DNA of 64,000 bases from Streptomyces fulvoviolaceus (GCF_000718165.1 NZ_JOEY01000002.1:62001-126000); one strand, 5' to 3'. Positions 8,549 to 17,140 are shown, counted from the stretch's first letter. A program made the numbers and translations. The notes: a model not told the origin generated them from the sequence alone.

Positions 8549-10480
8549 CTACACGTAACGCAACGGGGCATCCGGGAGCCGCCGCTCGGGGTCGTCCCAC
8601 AGCAGTACAAGGTCCTTGGCGTGGTGTCCGCCCGCCGGTGCGGCCGCGGCCTTTCCCCGGAGCTGCCGCACGCGTTCAGGCCACTGCGAAGGCGCGGCGA
8701 CCGCCACATCGGTGCGCAGGCCGGAGAAGAACGCCTCGGCGGGGCAGGACCCGGCGTCCTCGCTGTCGGAGCAACCGCGCGGGATCCGGTGCGGGCATCC
8801 GGAATACGCGGAAGCGGAGCAGTGGTGCGCTTCGGACCGACGCCACAGGATCACCGGGACCCCCGACGCGAGCGCGACCTCCAGCACGGCCCCGGACGAG
8901 GGGTTGCGCAGGGAGCCGGCGAGCACCAGCGCGGCCAGCGACGGCTCGGACTCGATCCACCCTTCGAGCATCTCCTGGTCCGCCTCGTCGTCGCAGGCGA
9001 GCGCCATCGCCGGTCCGCCCGATGTGACCTGGGCCGTGAACCGCTGCCAACGGCTCCGCCAGTACTGGTGGAGTTCGTCGTCGTCGAACCGCTCCAGGTC
9101 GCGCAACACCACCGGATGTTTGCGGCCCAGGCTGGACCAGGCCTTGCCGGCCCAGGGCTTCCACTCGTCGAAGTCCTGCTCCATGAGCTCCTGGGGAACG
9201 ATCAGCTCCACCATCACGGGGTCGCCGCCGGAGCCGCCCAGCATGGTCAGTTGCTTCGGAAGCAGGCTCCGCGCCTGTGCCAGCGCCTCCTCCAGGGGAA
9301 GCGCCTCCGACTCGTCGTCCGCGGGCGAGATGGCGTCCGGGCCCTCGTAGCGCCACATCGCCACGTGGTAGCGGCTCGGGTCGACCGTGGACGGTCTGAG
9401 GCGGATCATCACGGACCGCGGGACGCCGATGGGGGTCCCCCCGCTCGAGCGAAGTCGAGAGTGGGGGAGGGTGTGCGGGGCCTTGAGCTGCTGGGCCAGG
9501 TCGTGGCGGTCCAGTCCCAGTGAGGCGCCCCACATCTCGATCCAGTAGCGGAGCCGCTCGGCCGGGGGGCCGGACAACTCGCGGGCGACAGCGGCGGCGT
9601 ACAGGAGGGTGCGGCGCTCTGCCACCATGAGTGCCTGCAACTCGCTGATGACATCGCGGTGTTCGTGCAGGGGAAGCCGAGGCGGGCTCGCGTAGGGCCC
9701 GGCAGCCTCGCGGAAGGCCGGCAGAAGGCTCTCCGGCGCAGGCGCGGGAGCGGCGGCCAGCAGGCCGAACAGGGTGCGTTGCGTGCGCGGCGGGAGCGTC
9801 GCGCGCTCGCGGGGCGCGTCCTGGTGCGCCGGGACGTCGGGCCATCGCGGATCCACCGCGTGAAAGGTGTCATGGGCCCGCACCAGTGCCCGGTACGCGG
9901 TCGGGTCGAGGCAGCGCAACGCCCCCACGGGCGTGGCCAGACCGCCCATGTCCGTGCTGTCCATCCGCGTGGCCTTCACCACCGCGCAGACCCCGCCGGC
10001 GCTCGGGTCCAGCACCGGGCCGCCCGACATGCCCGGGGTGACCTCGTCCTGCTTCAGCCGGAGCATCAGTCCGCCGTCGAAGAACTGGTCGCCCTGACAG
10101 GTGAAGGTGGAGGTGACGACCTCCGGTTCATAGCGGTACTTGTCGGAGTGCCCGGCGGAGGTCAGCTGCTGCCCGCCCAGGGGAATCCGGTCGTGCAGCC
10201 AGGCACAGGGGTGGTCCCCGGGCGGATCCTGGAGTTCCACGATCGCCAGATCGGGATACGGCCACAAGCCCTCGGCGGTGGGAGCGGGCGAGGCGGCCAG
10301 TACGGTGCCTCGGAGTTGCCTCCCGTGCCAGAACAGCTCTACGGGGCTGCCCGTGACCCCTGCGACGTGGGCGCAGGTGACGACGTACCCGGGCGCGGCC
10401 AGGAATCCGCTTCCCGCTGTCCTGCCCCGGACCTGGACGAGGCAGTCCTGTGCGGATCTGATCAGCTGTGCCGACGGCAT
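8549..10480 (-). CDS. Trypsin-like protease fused to VMAP-C-like domain
   Basis: A 643-residue protein. Residues 1-~195 are a chymotrypsin-fold serine protease with the full triad: His in VTCAHVAG, Asp in YPDLAIVEL, Ser in PGMSGGPVL. It lacks a signal peptide, so it should act in the cytosol. A helical middle region (~265-330, LMVAERRTLLYAAAVARELSG) follows. The C-terminal ~280 residues (SVMIRLRPS..., VMVELIVPQELM, GVPVILWRR, LLWDDPERRLPDAP) look like the C-terminal domain of vWA-MoxR-associated proteins (VMAP). In such systems this protein is the effector/sensor, unleashed or gated by the MoxR-vWA pair. A small palindromic repeat is inserted in frame near residues 337-348. Protease assignment is firm; VMAP-C is by pattern. 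Confidence 0.85.
   Translation of the reverse strand: MPSAQLIRSAQDCLVQVRGRTAGSGFLAAPGYVVTCAHVAGVTGSPVELFWHGRQLRGTVLAASPAPTAEGLWPYPDLAIVELQDPPGDHPCAWLHDRIPLGGQQLTSAGHSDKYRYEPEVVTSTFTCQGDQFFDGGLMLRLKQDEVTPGMSGGPVLDPSAGGVCAVVKATRMDSTDMGGLATPVGALRCLDPTAYRALVRAHDTFHAVDPRWPDVPAHQDAPRERATLPPRTQRTLFGLLAAAPAPAPESLLPAFREAAGPYASPPRLPLHEHRDVISELQALMVAERRTLLYAAAVARELSGPPAERLRYWIEMWGASLGLDRHDLAQQLKAPHTLPHSRLRSSGGTPIGVPRSVMIRLRPSTVDPSRYHVAMWRYEGPDAISPADDESEALPLEEALAQARSLLPKQLTMLGGSGGDPVMVELIVPQELMEQDFDEWKPWAGKAWSSLGRKHPVVLRDLERFDDDELHQYWRSRWQRFTAQVTSGGPAMALACDDEADQEMLEGWIESEPSLAALVLAGSLRNPSSGAVLEVALASGVPVILWRRSEAHHCSASAYSGCPHRIPRGCSDSEDAGSCPAEAFFSGLRTDVAVAAPSQWPERVRQLRGKAAAAPAGGHHAKDLVLLWDDPERRLPDAPLRYV
9437..9470. 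repeat. In-frame palindromic small repeat inside the trypsin-VMAP gene
   Basis: C-rich and G-rich arms (CCCCCCGCTC at the left, GAGTGGGGGAGG at the right) flank CGAGCGAAGTCGA. This resembles the short palindromic units that recur within and between genes in Streptomyces. It lies in frame and codes for HSRLRSSGGTP on the minus strand, in a linker between domains. Confidence 0.6.
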
Positions 10481-10514
10481 GGACCGGTCCCCGGTTCGAG
10501 TCGAGAGCGCCTCG

Positions 10515-10844
10515 TCACTGCTGCGCCCCGCCCTCCGCCGACCCGTTGCTCCACGAAAGGGTCACCTTGACGGCCGCGGTGCCGCTCGTCCCGGCCAGCG
10601 CGGCGACCAGTCCCTCTTTCCCCAGGGACAGTTCGACTCCGAACTCCACGCTCACCTCGTCGGGCGCCGCCTGCGCCACGGCGTCGCGGACGTTGGCGGC
10701 CACCGATCGCAAGGTCGTCTCGAACCCGCGCAGCGCCCGGGCCCCGCCGTCGAAGAGGCCGGAGTCCTGCGGCCCGCCGGGAGATTCGATCTGTGCCCAG
10801 ATCGCCTGTCCGTCCGGTAGCTGCACTTCCATCAATTGCCGCAT
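10515..10844 (-). CDS. Trypsin-co-occurring small protein (CU044_2847 / Trypco1 type)
   Basis: A 109-residue cytosolic protein and first gene of the operon, 34 bp ahead of the trypsin-VMAP gene. The sequence MEVQLPDGQ...VRDAVAQAAPDEVSVEFGVELSLGKEGLVAALAGTSGTAAVKVTLSW fits the CU044_2847 family, whose members occur next to trypsin-like proteases in actinobacterial conflict loci (trypsin-co-occurring domain 1). The start at 10844 is preceded by GGGGG; an alternative ATG at 10832 has no visible Shine-Dalgarno. A homologue of the same length is at 30247. Role inferred: partner or inhibitor of the protease. Confidence 0.82.
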   Translation of the reverse strand: MRQLMEVQLPDGQAIWAQIESPGGPQDSGLFDGGARALRGFETTLRSVAANVRDAVAQAAPDEVSVEFGVELSLGKEGLVAALAGTSGTAAVKVTLSWSNGSAEGGAQQ

Positions 10845-10976
10845 ATCCCCCGCCCAGCCCTGTACCGGTGTAGCCGGCTTCCACGATAGAGGCGTCGCGC
10901 GCCGGACCGCAGGGCAATCACAGGTCCCCTACACACGTCCGGCGAGTCGGTCGAATTAAGGCCTCACCACCCGTTC

Positions 10977-10991
10977 CTGACATCCAGTCAG
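10977..10991. promoter_or_regulatory. Operator CTGAC-N5-GTCAG (distal of tandem pair)
   Basis: Perfect inverted repeat CTGAC-ATCCA-GTCAG, centred 24 bp upstream of an identical-type site. It belongs to the operator family found at 11001, 14114, 21646, 26024 and 26112. Confidence 0.7.
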
Positions 10992-11000
10992 TTCTGTAAT

Positions 11001-11015
11001 CTGACAGGGCGTCAG
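11001..11015. promoter_or_regulatory. Operator CTGAC-N5-GTCAG upstream of NDP-forming CoA ligase
   Basis: Perfect inverted repeat CTGAC-AGGGC-GTCAG, 35 bp before the ATG at 11050. The tandem arrangement with 10977-10991 suggests cooperative binding of two regulator dimers. Confidence 0.75.
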
Positions 11016-11049
11016 TTATTTGTGCTGTCACACAGGAGCGGGCGGACCG

Positions 11050-13275
11050 ATGCTTGGATCAACCCACGGCACCCTCACCACCGACTCCCGCCGGGCCCGG
11101 GTCATCGCTTGCGGTGAGCAACCCGGGCCCGCCGTCCACGGCCGGCCCGCGGAGGTCGACGATCTCGACGTCAGCGGCCGGGCGTTGTATGCAGGCGTCC
11201 CCGATCTGGACCGCTTCTTCCGGCCCGAGTCGGTCGCCGTGATCGGCGCCTCGGACGCCGAGGGCCGGCCGAACACCGGTGTCACAAGGCAGTTGATCGC
11301 CTGGGCCGAGCGGGTCGGGGCGCGCCTGTTCCCGGTGCACCCGAGCCGACCGTCCGTCTTCGGCATCCCCTGCTCCCCCTCCGTCGCCGACCTGCCCGAG
11401 CAGGTCGATCTCGCCGTACTGCTGGTCGCCGATCCCCTTCCGGTGATCGAGGAACTGGCCGAGGCCAAGGTGAAGTTCGCGGTCGTCTTCGCCTCCGGGT
11501 TCGCGGAGACCGGCGACGAGGGCGTGATCGCCCAGGCCCGGCTCACCGCCGCCGTCCGGGAGTCCGGGATGCGGCTGCTGGGCCCCAACACCAACCTCAA
11601 CGCCTTCGAACGGTTCCGGGACGACCTCGACGGTCCCGCGATCGCCCTCATCACCCAGTCCGGTCACCAGGGGCGGCCCGTCTTCGCCCTCCAGGAACTC
11701 GGCATCCGCCTCTCCCACTGGGCGCCCACCGGCAACGAGGCCGACCTGGAGACCGCGGACTTCCTCTCCTACTTCGCCGAGCAGCCCGAGGTCGGCGCCA
11801 TCGCCTGCTATGTCGAGGGGCTGAAGAACGGCCGCTCCTTCCTGCTCGCCGCCGACCGGGCCGCCCGCCGCGGGGTGCCGGTCGTCGCCGTCAAGGTGGG
11901 CCGCACCGAGACCGGCGCCCGCACCGCCGCCTCGCACACCGGCAAGCTGACCGGCGCGGACGCGGTGGTGGACGCGGCGATGCGGCAGTACGGCGTGATC
12001 CGCGTCGACGGTCTCGACGAACTCCAGGACACTGCAGCCCTGTTGGCCCGGGCCAGGCCACCCCTCGCCGAGGGCGTCGTCGTCTACTCCATATCCGGCG
12101 GCACGGGCGCTCACTTCGCCGACCTGGCGACGGAGGCGGGGCTGCCGCTGCCGGTGCTGTCGGACGCCAAGCAGGCCGAGCTGCACCAGTGGATACCGGA
12201 GTACCTGAGCGTGGCCAACCCCGTCGACAACGGCGGCCACCCGGTCGGCGACTGGCGCGGGCGGAAGATCATCGACGCGATCCTCGACGACCCCGGGGTG
12301 GGCGTGCTGATCTGCCCGGTCACCGGGCCCTTCCCGCCACTCAGCGACCGGCTCGTGCAGGACCTGGTGGACGCGGCGGAGCGGACGGACAAGCTGGTGT
12401 GCGTGGTGTGGGGCTCGCCGGTCGGCACCGAGCCGGCCTACCGCGAGGTGCTGCTCGGCTCCTCCCGCGTGGCCACCTTCCGTACGGTCGGGAACTGCAT
12501 CACCGCGGTCCGCGCCTACCTCGACCACCACCGCTTCGTGAGCAGCTACCGCTCCCCCTTCGACGAGGCCCCGCGCACCCCCTCGCCCTCCTTCCGCAAG
12601 GTGCAGGCACTGATGCGCCCGGGCCAGCAGCTGAGCGAGCACGCGGCGAAACAGCTGCTGCGGGCGTACGGAATCCGGGTGCCGCGCGAGCAGTTGGTGA
12701 CCAGCGCGGCGGCGGCCGTACGCGCTGCGGGCCTGGTGGGCTACCCGGTGGTGATGAAGGCGTCCGGCGCGCAGATCGCGCACAAGACCGAGCTCGGCCT
12801 GGTGAAGATCGGGCTGACCTCGGCCAGCCAGGTCCGGGACGCCTACCGGGAGTTGACCGACATCGCCCGCTACGAGGACGTCTCGCTGGACGGCGTGCTG
12901 GTGTGCCAGATGGTCGAGCGGGGCGTCGAGATGGTCGTCGGCGCCGCGCACGACGAGCTGTTCGGGCCGACCGTGACGGTCGGGCTCGGCGGTGTCCTCG
13001 TCGAGGTGCTGCGGGACACCGCCGTACGCGTGCCGCCCTTCGGGGAAGAGCAGGCGCGGGACATGTGCGCCGAACTGCGCGGGCGGGCCCTCCTCGACGG
13101 GGTCCGGGGGCGCCCCCCGGCGGACCTGGACGCGCTCGTCGAAGTCGTCCTGCGGGTGCAGCGCATGGCGCTGGAGCTCGGGGACGACCTCGCGGAGCTC
13201 GACATCAACCCGCTGATGGTGCTGCCTCGGGGGCAGGGCGCGGTGGCGCTGGACGCGTTGGTGGTGTGTCGCTGA
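11050..13275 (+). CDS. Acyl-CoA synthetase, NDP-forming (acetate-CoA ligase-like)
   Basis: A 741-residue protein beginning MLGSTHG at an ATG 11 bp after AGGAG. Domain order: CoA-binding Rossmann domain (DRFFRPESVAVIGASDAEGRPN, ~60-150), succinyl-CoA ligase-like flavodoxin domains (LITQSGHQG ~195; CYVEGLKNGR; HTGKLTGADAV with the phosphohistidine-type His, ~300), then an ATP-grasp domain (~530-741, GYPVVMKASGAQIAHKTELGLVKIGL, ending AELDINPLMVLPRG). This is the full single-chain layout of ADP-forming acyl-CoA synthetases, converting a carboxylic acid plus ATP and CoA to acyl-CoA. Tandem operators just upstream link it to the catabolic regulon; the enoyl-CoA hydratase follows after 1 bp. Confidence 0.92.
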   Translation: MLGSTHGTLTTDSRRARVIACGEQPGPAVHGRPAEVDDLDVSGRALYAGVPDLDRFFRPESVAVIGASDAEGRPNTGVTRQLIAWAERVGARLFPVHPSRPSVFGIPCSPSVADLPEQVDLAVLLVADPLPVIEELAEAKVKFAVVFASGFAETGDEGVIAQARLTAAVRESGMRLLGPNTNLNAFERFRDDLDGPAIALITQSGHQGRPVFALQELGIRLSHWAPTGNEADLETADFLSYFAEQPEVGAIACYVEGLKNGRSFLLAADRAARRGVPVVAVKVGRTETGARTAASHTGKLTGADAVVDAAMRQYGVIRVDGLDELQDTAALLARARPPLAEGVVVYSISGGTGAHFADLATEAGLPLPVLSDAKQAELHQWIPEYLSVANPVDNGGHPVGDWRGRKIIDAILDDPGVGVLICPVTGPFPPLSDRLVQDLVDAAERTDKLVCVVWGSPVGTEPAYREVLLGSSRVATFRTVGNCITAVRAYLDHHRFVSSYRSPFDEAPRTPSPSFRKVQALMRPGQQLSEHAAKQLLRAYGIRVPREQLVTSAAAAVRAAGLVGYPVVMKASGAQIAHKTELGLVKIGLTSASQVRDAYRELTDIARYEDVSLDGVLVCQMVERGVEMVVGAAHDELFGPTVTVGLGGVLVEVLRDTAVRVPPFGEEQARDMCAELRGRALLDGVRGRPPADLDALVEVVLRVQRMALELGDDLAELDINPLMVLPRGQGAVALDALVVCR

Positions 13276-13276
13276 G

Positions 13277-14104
13277 ATGAACATGCCCGATTCCCCCCAA
13301 GAGCCCGGAAATTCCCTTGCGTCATTGATACGGCACGCCACTGACAATCACGTCTGCCGCATCACCCTCAACCGGCCCGAGGCCCTCAACGCCATCAACC
13401 CTGACCAGCGGGAACACATCATCCAGCTGCTCGGCGACGCCTCCGGCGACCCGGACGTACGGGCCGTGGTGATCACGGGGACGGGCCGTGGTTTCTGCGC
13501 GGGCGCGGACCTTCGAAAGGCCCCCGCGGTCAGGGATCCTGTCGCCGGTGACGTCGCCCGCACGATCCGGCTCGGCGCCCAGCGCCTGATCGCCGCCGTC
13601 CTCGACTGCGAGAAGCCGGTGATCGCCGCGGTCAACGGCACGGCGGCCGGTCTCGGCGCGCACCTGGCCCTGGCCTGCGACCTCGTCCTGGCGGCCGAAT
13701 CCGCCCGGTTCATCGAGGTGTTCGTACGGCGCGGACTCGTGCCGGACGGCGGCGGCGCCTATCTGCTGCCCCGTCTGATCGGGCCGCAGCGGGCGAAGGA
13801 GCTGATGTTCTTCGGTGACGCGCTCACCGCCGCGGACGCCGAGCGACTGGGCCTGGTCAACCGGGTCGTACCCGATGGGGAATTGGACAAGACGGCCCGG
13901 GAGTGGGCCGCACGCCTCGCCACCGGCCCCACCCGCACCCTCGCCCTCACCAAACAGCTCGTCAACGCCTCCTTGGACGCCGATCGCACGACCGCCTTCG
14001 CCGCGGAGGCCGCCGCGCAGGAGATCAACATGACGACGCAGGACGCCCAGGAGGGCGTGACCAGCTTTGTGGAGCGGCGGAACCCGAAGTACAGGGGCCG
14101 CTGA
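13277..14104 (+). CDS. Enoyl-CoA hydratase/isomerase (crotonase family)
   Basis: A 275-residue crotonase-fold protein. The oxyanion-hole motifs are clear: GRGFCAGADLR and AAVNGTAAGLGAHLALACDLVLA. The first catalytic Glu of true hydratases is absent (GLGAHLA), while an Asp is kept in LVPDGGGAYLLPRLIG, the pattern of PaaG-like isomerases, so an isomerase or ring-modifying role is as likely as hydration. Only 1 bp separates it from the upstream CoA ligase, so they are co-transcribed and probably translationally coupled; no strong Shine-Dalgarno is seen. Ends just before operator 14114-14128. Confidence 0.9.
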   Translation: MNMPDSPQEPGNSLASLIRHATDNHVCRITLNRPEALNAINPDQREHIIQLLGDASGDPDVRAVVITGTGRGFCAGADLRKAPAVRDPVAGDVARTIRLGAQRLIAAVLDCEKPVIAAVNGTAAGLGAHLALACDLVLAAESARFIEVFVRRGLVPDGGGAYLLPRLIGPQRAKELMFFGDALTAADAERLGLVNRVVPDGELDKTAREWAARLATGPTRTLALTKQLVNASLDADRTTAFAAEAAAQEINMTTQDAQEGVTSFVERRNPKYRGR

Positions 14105-14113
14105 CCTTCCAAT

Positions 14114-14128
14114 CTGACGAACCGTCAG
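14114..14128. promoter_or_regulatory. Operator CTGAC-N5-GTCAG upstream of flavin reductase
   Basis: CTGAC-GAACC-GTCAG, 6 bp before the likely start at 14134. It is too close to leave room for a Shine-Dalgarno, which fits a leaderless transcript or direct blocking of the promoter. Confidence 0.72.
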
Positions 14129-14133
14129 CTTCA

Positions 14134-14739
14134 ATGGTTGACGTGATGGGACAAGCAGGCATGGCCGAGGCCGCCGTCCGCTACCTCCGGTCGGTCGGCG
14201 CGGCGCCCGTGGAGCCGTTGCCGCGCCCCGAGCTGCGCTGCGTCGGCGAGGACGAGCGCGCGCCGGTCGGGCAGGCCGAGTTCCGGAGGGTGCTGGGGAA
14301 CTTCGCGACGGGCGTGGCCGTGGTCACCGCACCCGCCGCCGACGGCGAGGACGGCCCCGCCGGCTTCGCCTGCCAGTCCTTCTCCTCCCTGTCCCTCGAC
14401 CCGCCCCTCGTCTCCTTCATGGTCGGCCGTACGTCGACGACCTGGCCCCGCATCGCCCACGCCGGCGTCTTCTGCGTCAACGTCCTGGCGGCCCACCAGG
14501 GGGAGCTGTGCCGTGGCTTCGCGGTCAGCGGCGCGGACAAGTTCGCGAACGTGCCGTACGACGCGGCGCCCGTGTCCGGCTCCCCCCGCCTCGCGGGCAC
14601 GCTCGCGTGGATCGACTGCACGATCCACGCGGTGCACACGGGCGGGGACCATCTGATCGTGGTGGGGCGGGTGGACGCGCTGGGGGCGACCGAGGAGGAC
14701 GAGCAGCCGCTGCTGTTCCACAAGGGGCGGTTCGTCTAG
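14134..14739 (+). CDS. Flavin reductase-like domain protein
   Basis: About 201 residues. After a ~45-residue leader, the flavin-reductase (HpaC/HsaB-like, FMN-binding split barrel) domain begins at EFRRVLGNFATGVAVVTAPA and continues through GFACQSFSSLSLDPPLVSFMVG, TWPRIAHAGVFCVNVLA and HLIVVGRVDALG. Such proteins supply reduced flavin to a partner monooxygenase. No oxygenase gene is in the immediate neighbourhood, so the partner is unknown. The start is chosen at ATG 14134 because upstream sequence is the end of the hydratase gene and the operator; ATG 14146 is also possible. Confidence 0.85.
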   Translation: MVDVMGQAGMAEAAVRYLRSVGAAPVEPLPRPELRCVGEDERAPVGQAEFRRVLGNFATGVAVVTAPAADGEDGPAGFACQSFSSLSLDPPLVSFMVGRTSTTWPRIAHAGVFCVNVLAAHQGELCRGFAVSGADKFANVPYDAAPVSGSPRLAGTLAWIDCTIHAVHTGGDHLIVVGRVDALGATEEDEQPLLFHKGRFV

Positions 14740-16067
14740 GCGAGCGCGGGTCCCGGATCGGGCCGCCGTCGGATCACCAGCGCCATCAGCGCCGCCACCG
14801 CGCACAGCGCGCCCGCCGCGTACCAGACCATGTCGTACGTCCCGAACACGTCCCGCACCACACCCCCGAGGAAGGCCACGAGCGCCGCGCCGACCTGGTG
14901 GGAGGCCAGCACCCAGCCGAAGACGATCGCGCTGTCCTCGCCGTACTGCTCCCGGCACAGGGCGACGGTGGGCGGGACCGTGGCGACCCAGTCGAGGCCG
15001 TAGAAGACGATGAAGAAGAGCATCGGCGGGTGGACGCTCGGGGCCAGCAGCACGGGCAGGAAGAGGAGCGAGATGCCGCGCAGCGCGTAGTACGCCGCGA
15101 GCAGCCGGCGCGGATCGAAGCGGTCGGTGAACCAGCCGGAGGCGATCGTGCCGACCACGTCGAAGACACCGATGACGGCGAGCAGCGAGGCCGCCGCCGT
15201 GACGGGCATGTGCGCGTCGTGGGCGGCGGGCACGAAGTGGGTCTGGATCAGGCCGTTGGTGGAGGCGCCGCAGATCGCGAAGGTCCCGGCGAGCAGCCAG
15301 AAGGGGCCGGTGCGGGCGGCCTTGAAGAGGACCGTCACGGCGCGACGGGCGGCGCCCGGCACGGGCTCGGGCTTGGGCACGAACTCCTTCGCGCCGTACG
15401 GCTTCAGGCCCACGTCGGCCGGGTGGTCTCGCAGCAGCAGCCAGACGAAGGGGACGACCGCGAGGGCCGCCAGCGCCACCGTCACGGCCGCCGGACGCCA
15501 GTCGTGGGTCTCGACCATCCAGGACAGCACGGGCAGGAAGATCAGCTGGCCGGAGGCGGAGGCGGCGGTCAGGATGCCGGTGACCAGACCGCGCCGCTCG
15601 GTGAACCAGCGGTTGGTGACCGTCGCCGCGAAGGCCAGCGCCATCGAGCCGGAGCCCAGTCCGACCAGCAGACCCCAGCACAGCAGCAGTTGCCAGGCCG
15701 CCGTCATCCACACCGTCAGGCCCGAGCCGATCGCGATCACGGTGAGCGCGATCGCGACCACCCGCCGGATGCCGAAGCGGTCCATCAGCGCCGCGGCAAA
15801 GGGCGCGGTGAGCCCGTACAGCGCGAGGTTGACCGAGACGGCCGCCCCGATCGTGCCGCGCGACCAGCCGAACTCCGTGTGCAGGGGGTCGATGAGCAGC
15901 CCGGGCAGCGAACGGAAGGCGGCCGCGCCGATGATCGTCACGAAGGTGACGGCGGCGACGAACCAGGCACGGTGGATGCGAGTACGGCGCTCGGGGCGGG
16001 GCGCCTGGTCGGTGGCGGTGGCGTCGGTTGTCTGCGTCACGTCAACGAGCTTCGGGCCTACGATCAC
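14736..16067 (-). CDS. MFS transporter (OFA/monocarboxylate-type)
   Basis: About 443 residues with 12 predicted transmembrane helices (for example FVAAVTFVTIIGAAAFRSLPG, LLLCWGLLVGLGSGSMALAF, LASHQVGAALVAFLGGVV) and the MFS loop motif DRFGIRRVV after TM2, repeated as DRFDPRRLL in the second half. The overall pattern is that of the oxalate/formate and monocarboxylate-type antiporters. Convergent with the flavin reductase gene (4-bp overlap) and divergent from the GlxA-type regulator, which may control it. The start is a GTG at 16067 with no obvious Shine-Dalgarno; GTG 16040 is an alternative. Substrate unknown; location next to acyl-CoA genes suggests a carboxylate. Confidence 0.88.
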   Translation of the reverse strand: MIVGPKLVDVTQTTDATATDQAPRPERRTRIHRAWFVAAVTFVTIIGAAAFRSLPGLLIDPLHTEFGWSRGTIGAAVSVNLALYGLTAPFAAALMDRFGIRRVVAIALTVIAIGSGLTVWMTAAWQLLLCWGLLVGLGSGSMALAFAATVTNRWFTERRGLVTGILTAASASGQLIFLPVLSWMVETHDWRPAAVTVALAALAVVPFVWLLLRDHPADVGLKPYGAKEFVPKPEPVPGAARRAVTVLFKAARTGPFWLLAGTFAICGASTNGLIQTHFVPAAHDAHMPVTAAASLLAVIGVFDVVGTIASGWFTDRFDPRRLLAAYYALRGISLLFLPVLLAPSVHPPMLFFIVFYGLDWVATVPPTVALCREQYGEDSAIVFGWVLASHQVGAALVAFLGGVVRDVFGTYDMVWYAAGALCAVAALMALVIRRRPDPGPALA

Positions 16068-16111
16068 CGAGAACCACTGGCCCGGAGGACAGCATTAGCT
16101 AGGATCGGGCC

Positions 16112-17140
16112 ATGGCCACCGAGCGAACCTTCCGTCCGCACCGCGTAGTCGTCCTCGCCCTGGACGGGCTGCTCCCCTTCGAACTGGGCATCCCGCACCG
16201 CATCTTCGGCCGCCCCAAGGACACCGAGAAGCGACACCTGTACGAGGTCGTGACCTGCTCGATCCGGCCGCCGGGTCCGGTCGAGACCGACGCGGACTTC
16301 GCCATCCAGGTCGAGCACGGCCCGGAGACGCTGGCCACCGCCGACACTGTGGTCGTCCCGGCGTTCTACGAGTCCGGACCGGTCCACGAAAAGGGCGTGC
16401 TCACCGCCGAACTGGCCGCCGCGCTAGCCCACATCCGCCCCGGCACCCGCCTCGCCTCGATCTGCAACGGCGTGTCCGTCCTGGCCGCCGCCGGCTTCCT
16501 CGACGGCCGCCCCGCCACCACGCACTGGGCCGACGCCGAGCGCCTCCAGCAGCTCTTCCCGAAGATCAGGGTCGACCCGGACGTCCTGTTCATCGACGAC
16601 GGGGACGTGCTGACCTCCGCGGGCGTCGCGGCCGGGATCGACCTGTGCCTGCACATCGTGCGCCGCGACCACGGCACGGCGGTCGCCAACGAGGTGGCCC
16701 GCCGCACCGTCGTACCGCCCCATCGCGACGGCGGTCAGGCGCAGTACATCCACCGGCCGGTGCCCGACCCGCAGCAGGCGACCACGACCTCGGCCCGCGC
16801 CTGGGCGCTGGGCCGTCTGCACGAGCCGATCCAGCTGCGCGACATGGCCGAGCAGGAGGCCATGTCCGTACGGACGTTCACGCGCCGCTTCCGCGAGGAG
16901 GTCGGTGTCAGCCCCGGCCAGTGGCTCACCCAGCAGCGGGTGGAACGGGCCCGGCACCTGCTGGAGTCCACCGACCTGTCCGTCGACCAGGTCGCCCGGG
17001 ACGCCGGCTTCGGCACGGCCCAGTCGATGCGCCAGCACCTACAGACGGCACTCGGGGTCACGCCCACCGCGTATCGCCGCACCTTCCGGTCCGGGAACGG
17101 CGGAACCGGGGGCTACGACGAGGTCGGCGCCCCGCGCTGA
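16112..17140 (+). CDS. GlxA-family transcriptional regulator (DJ-1/PfpI + AraC HTH)
   Basis: A 342-residue regulator. Residues ~10-185 form a DJ-1/PfpI-like domain with the nucleophile-elbow SICNGVSVLAAAGFLDGRPATTHW and the strand SAGVAAGIDLCLHIV. Residues ~225-325 are an AraC-type double HTH (MSVRTFTRRFREEVGVSPGQWLTQQRVERARHLLESTDLSVDQVARDAGFGTAQSMRQHL). It is transcribed away from the MFS transporter at 14736 across a short intergenic region, the usual arrangement for a local regulator. Its 3' end overlaps the opposing MFS gene by ~100 bp. Confidence 0.93.
   Translation: MATERTFRPHRVVVLALDGLLPFELGIPHRIFGRPKDTEKRHLYEVVTCSIRPPGPVETDADFAIQVEHGPETLATADTVVVPAFYESGPVHEKGVLTAELAAALAHIRPGTRLASICNGVSVLAAAGFLDGRPATTHWADAERLQQLFPKIRVDPDVLFIDDGDVLTSAGVAAGIDLCLHIVRRDHGTAVANEVARRTVVPPHRDGGQAQYIHRPVPDPQQATTTSARAWALGRLHEPIQLRDMAEQEAMSVRTFTRRFREEVGVSPGQWLTQQRVERARHLLESTDLSVDQVARDAGFGTAQSMRQHLQTALGVTPTAYRRTFRSGNGGTGGYDEVGAPR

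Noticed and set aside
3639..9523. Long plus-strand open frames (~690 and ~727 codons) opposite the conflict operon
   Set aside because: Antisense shadows of the double-AAA+ and MoxR genes, with no recognisable motif.
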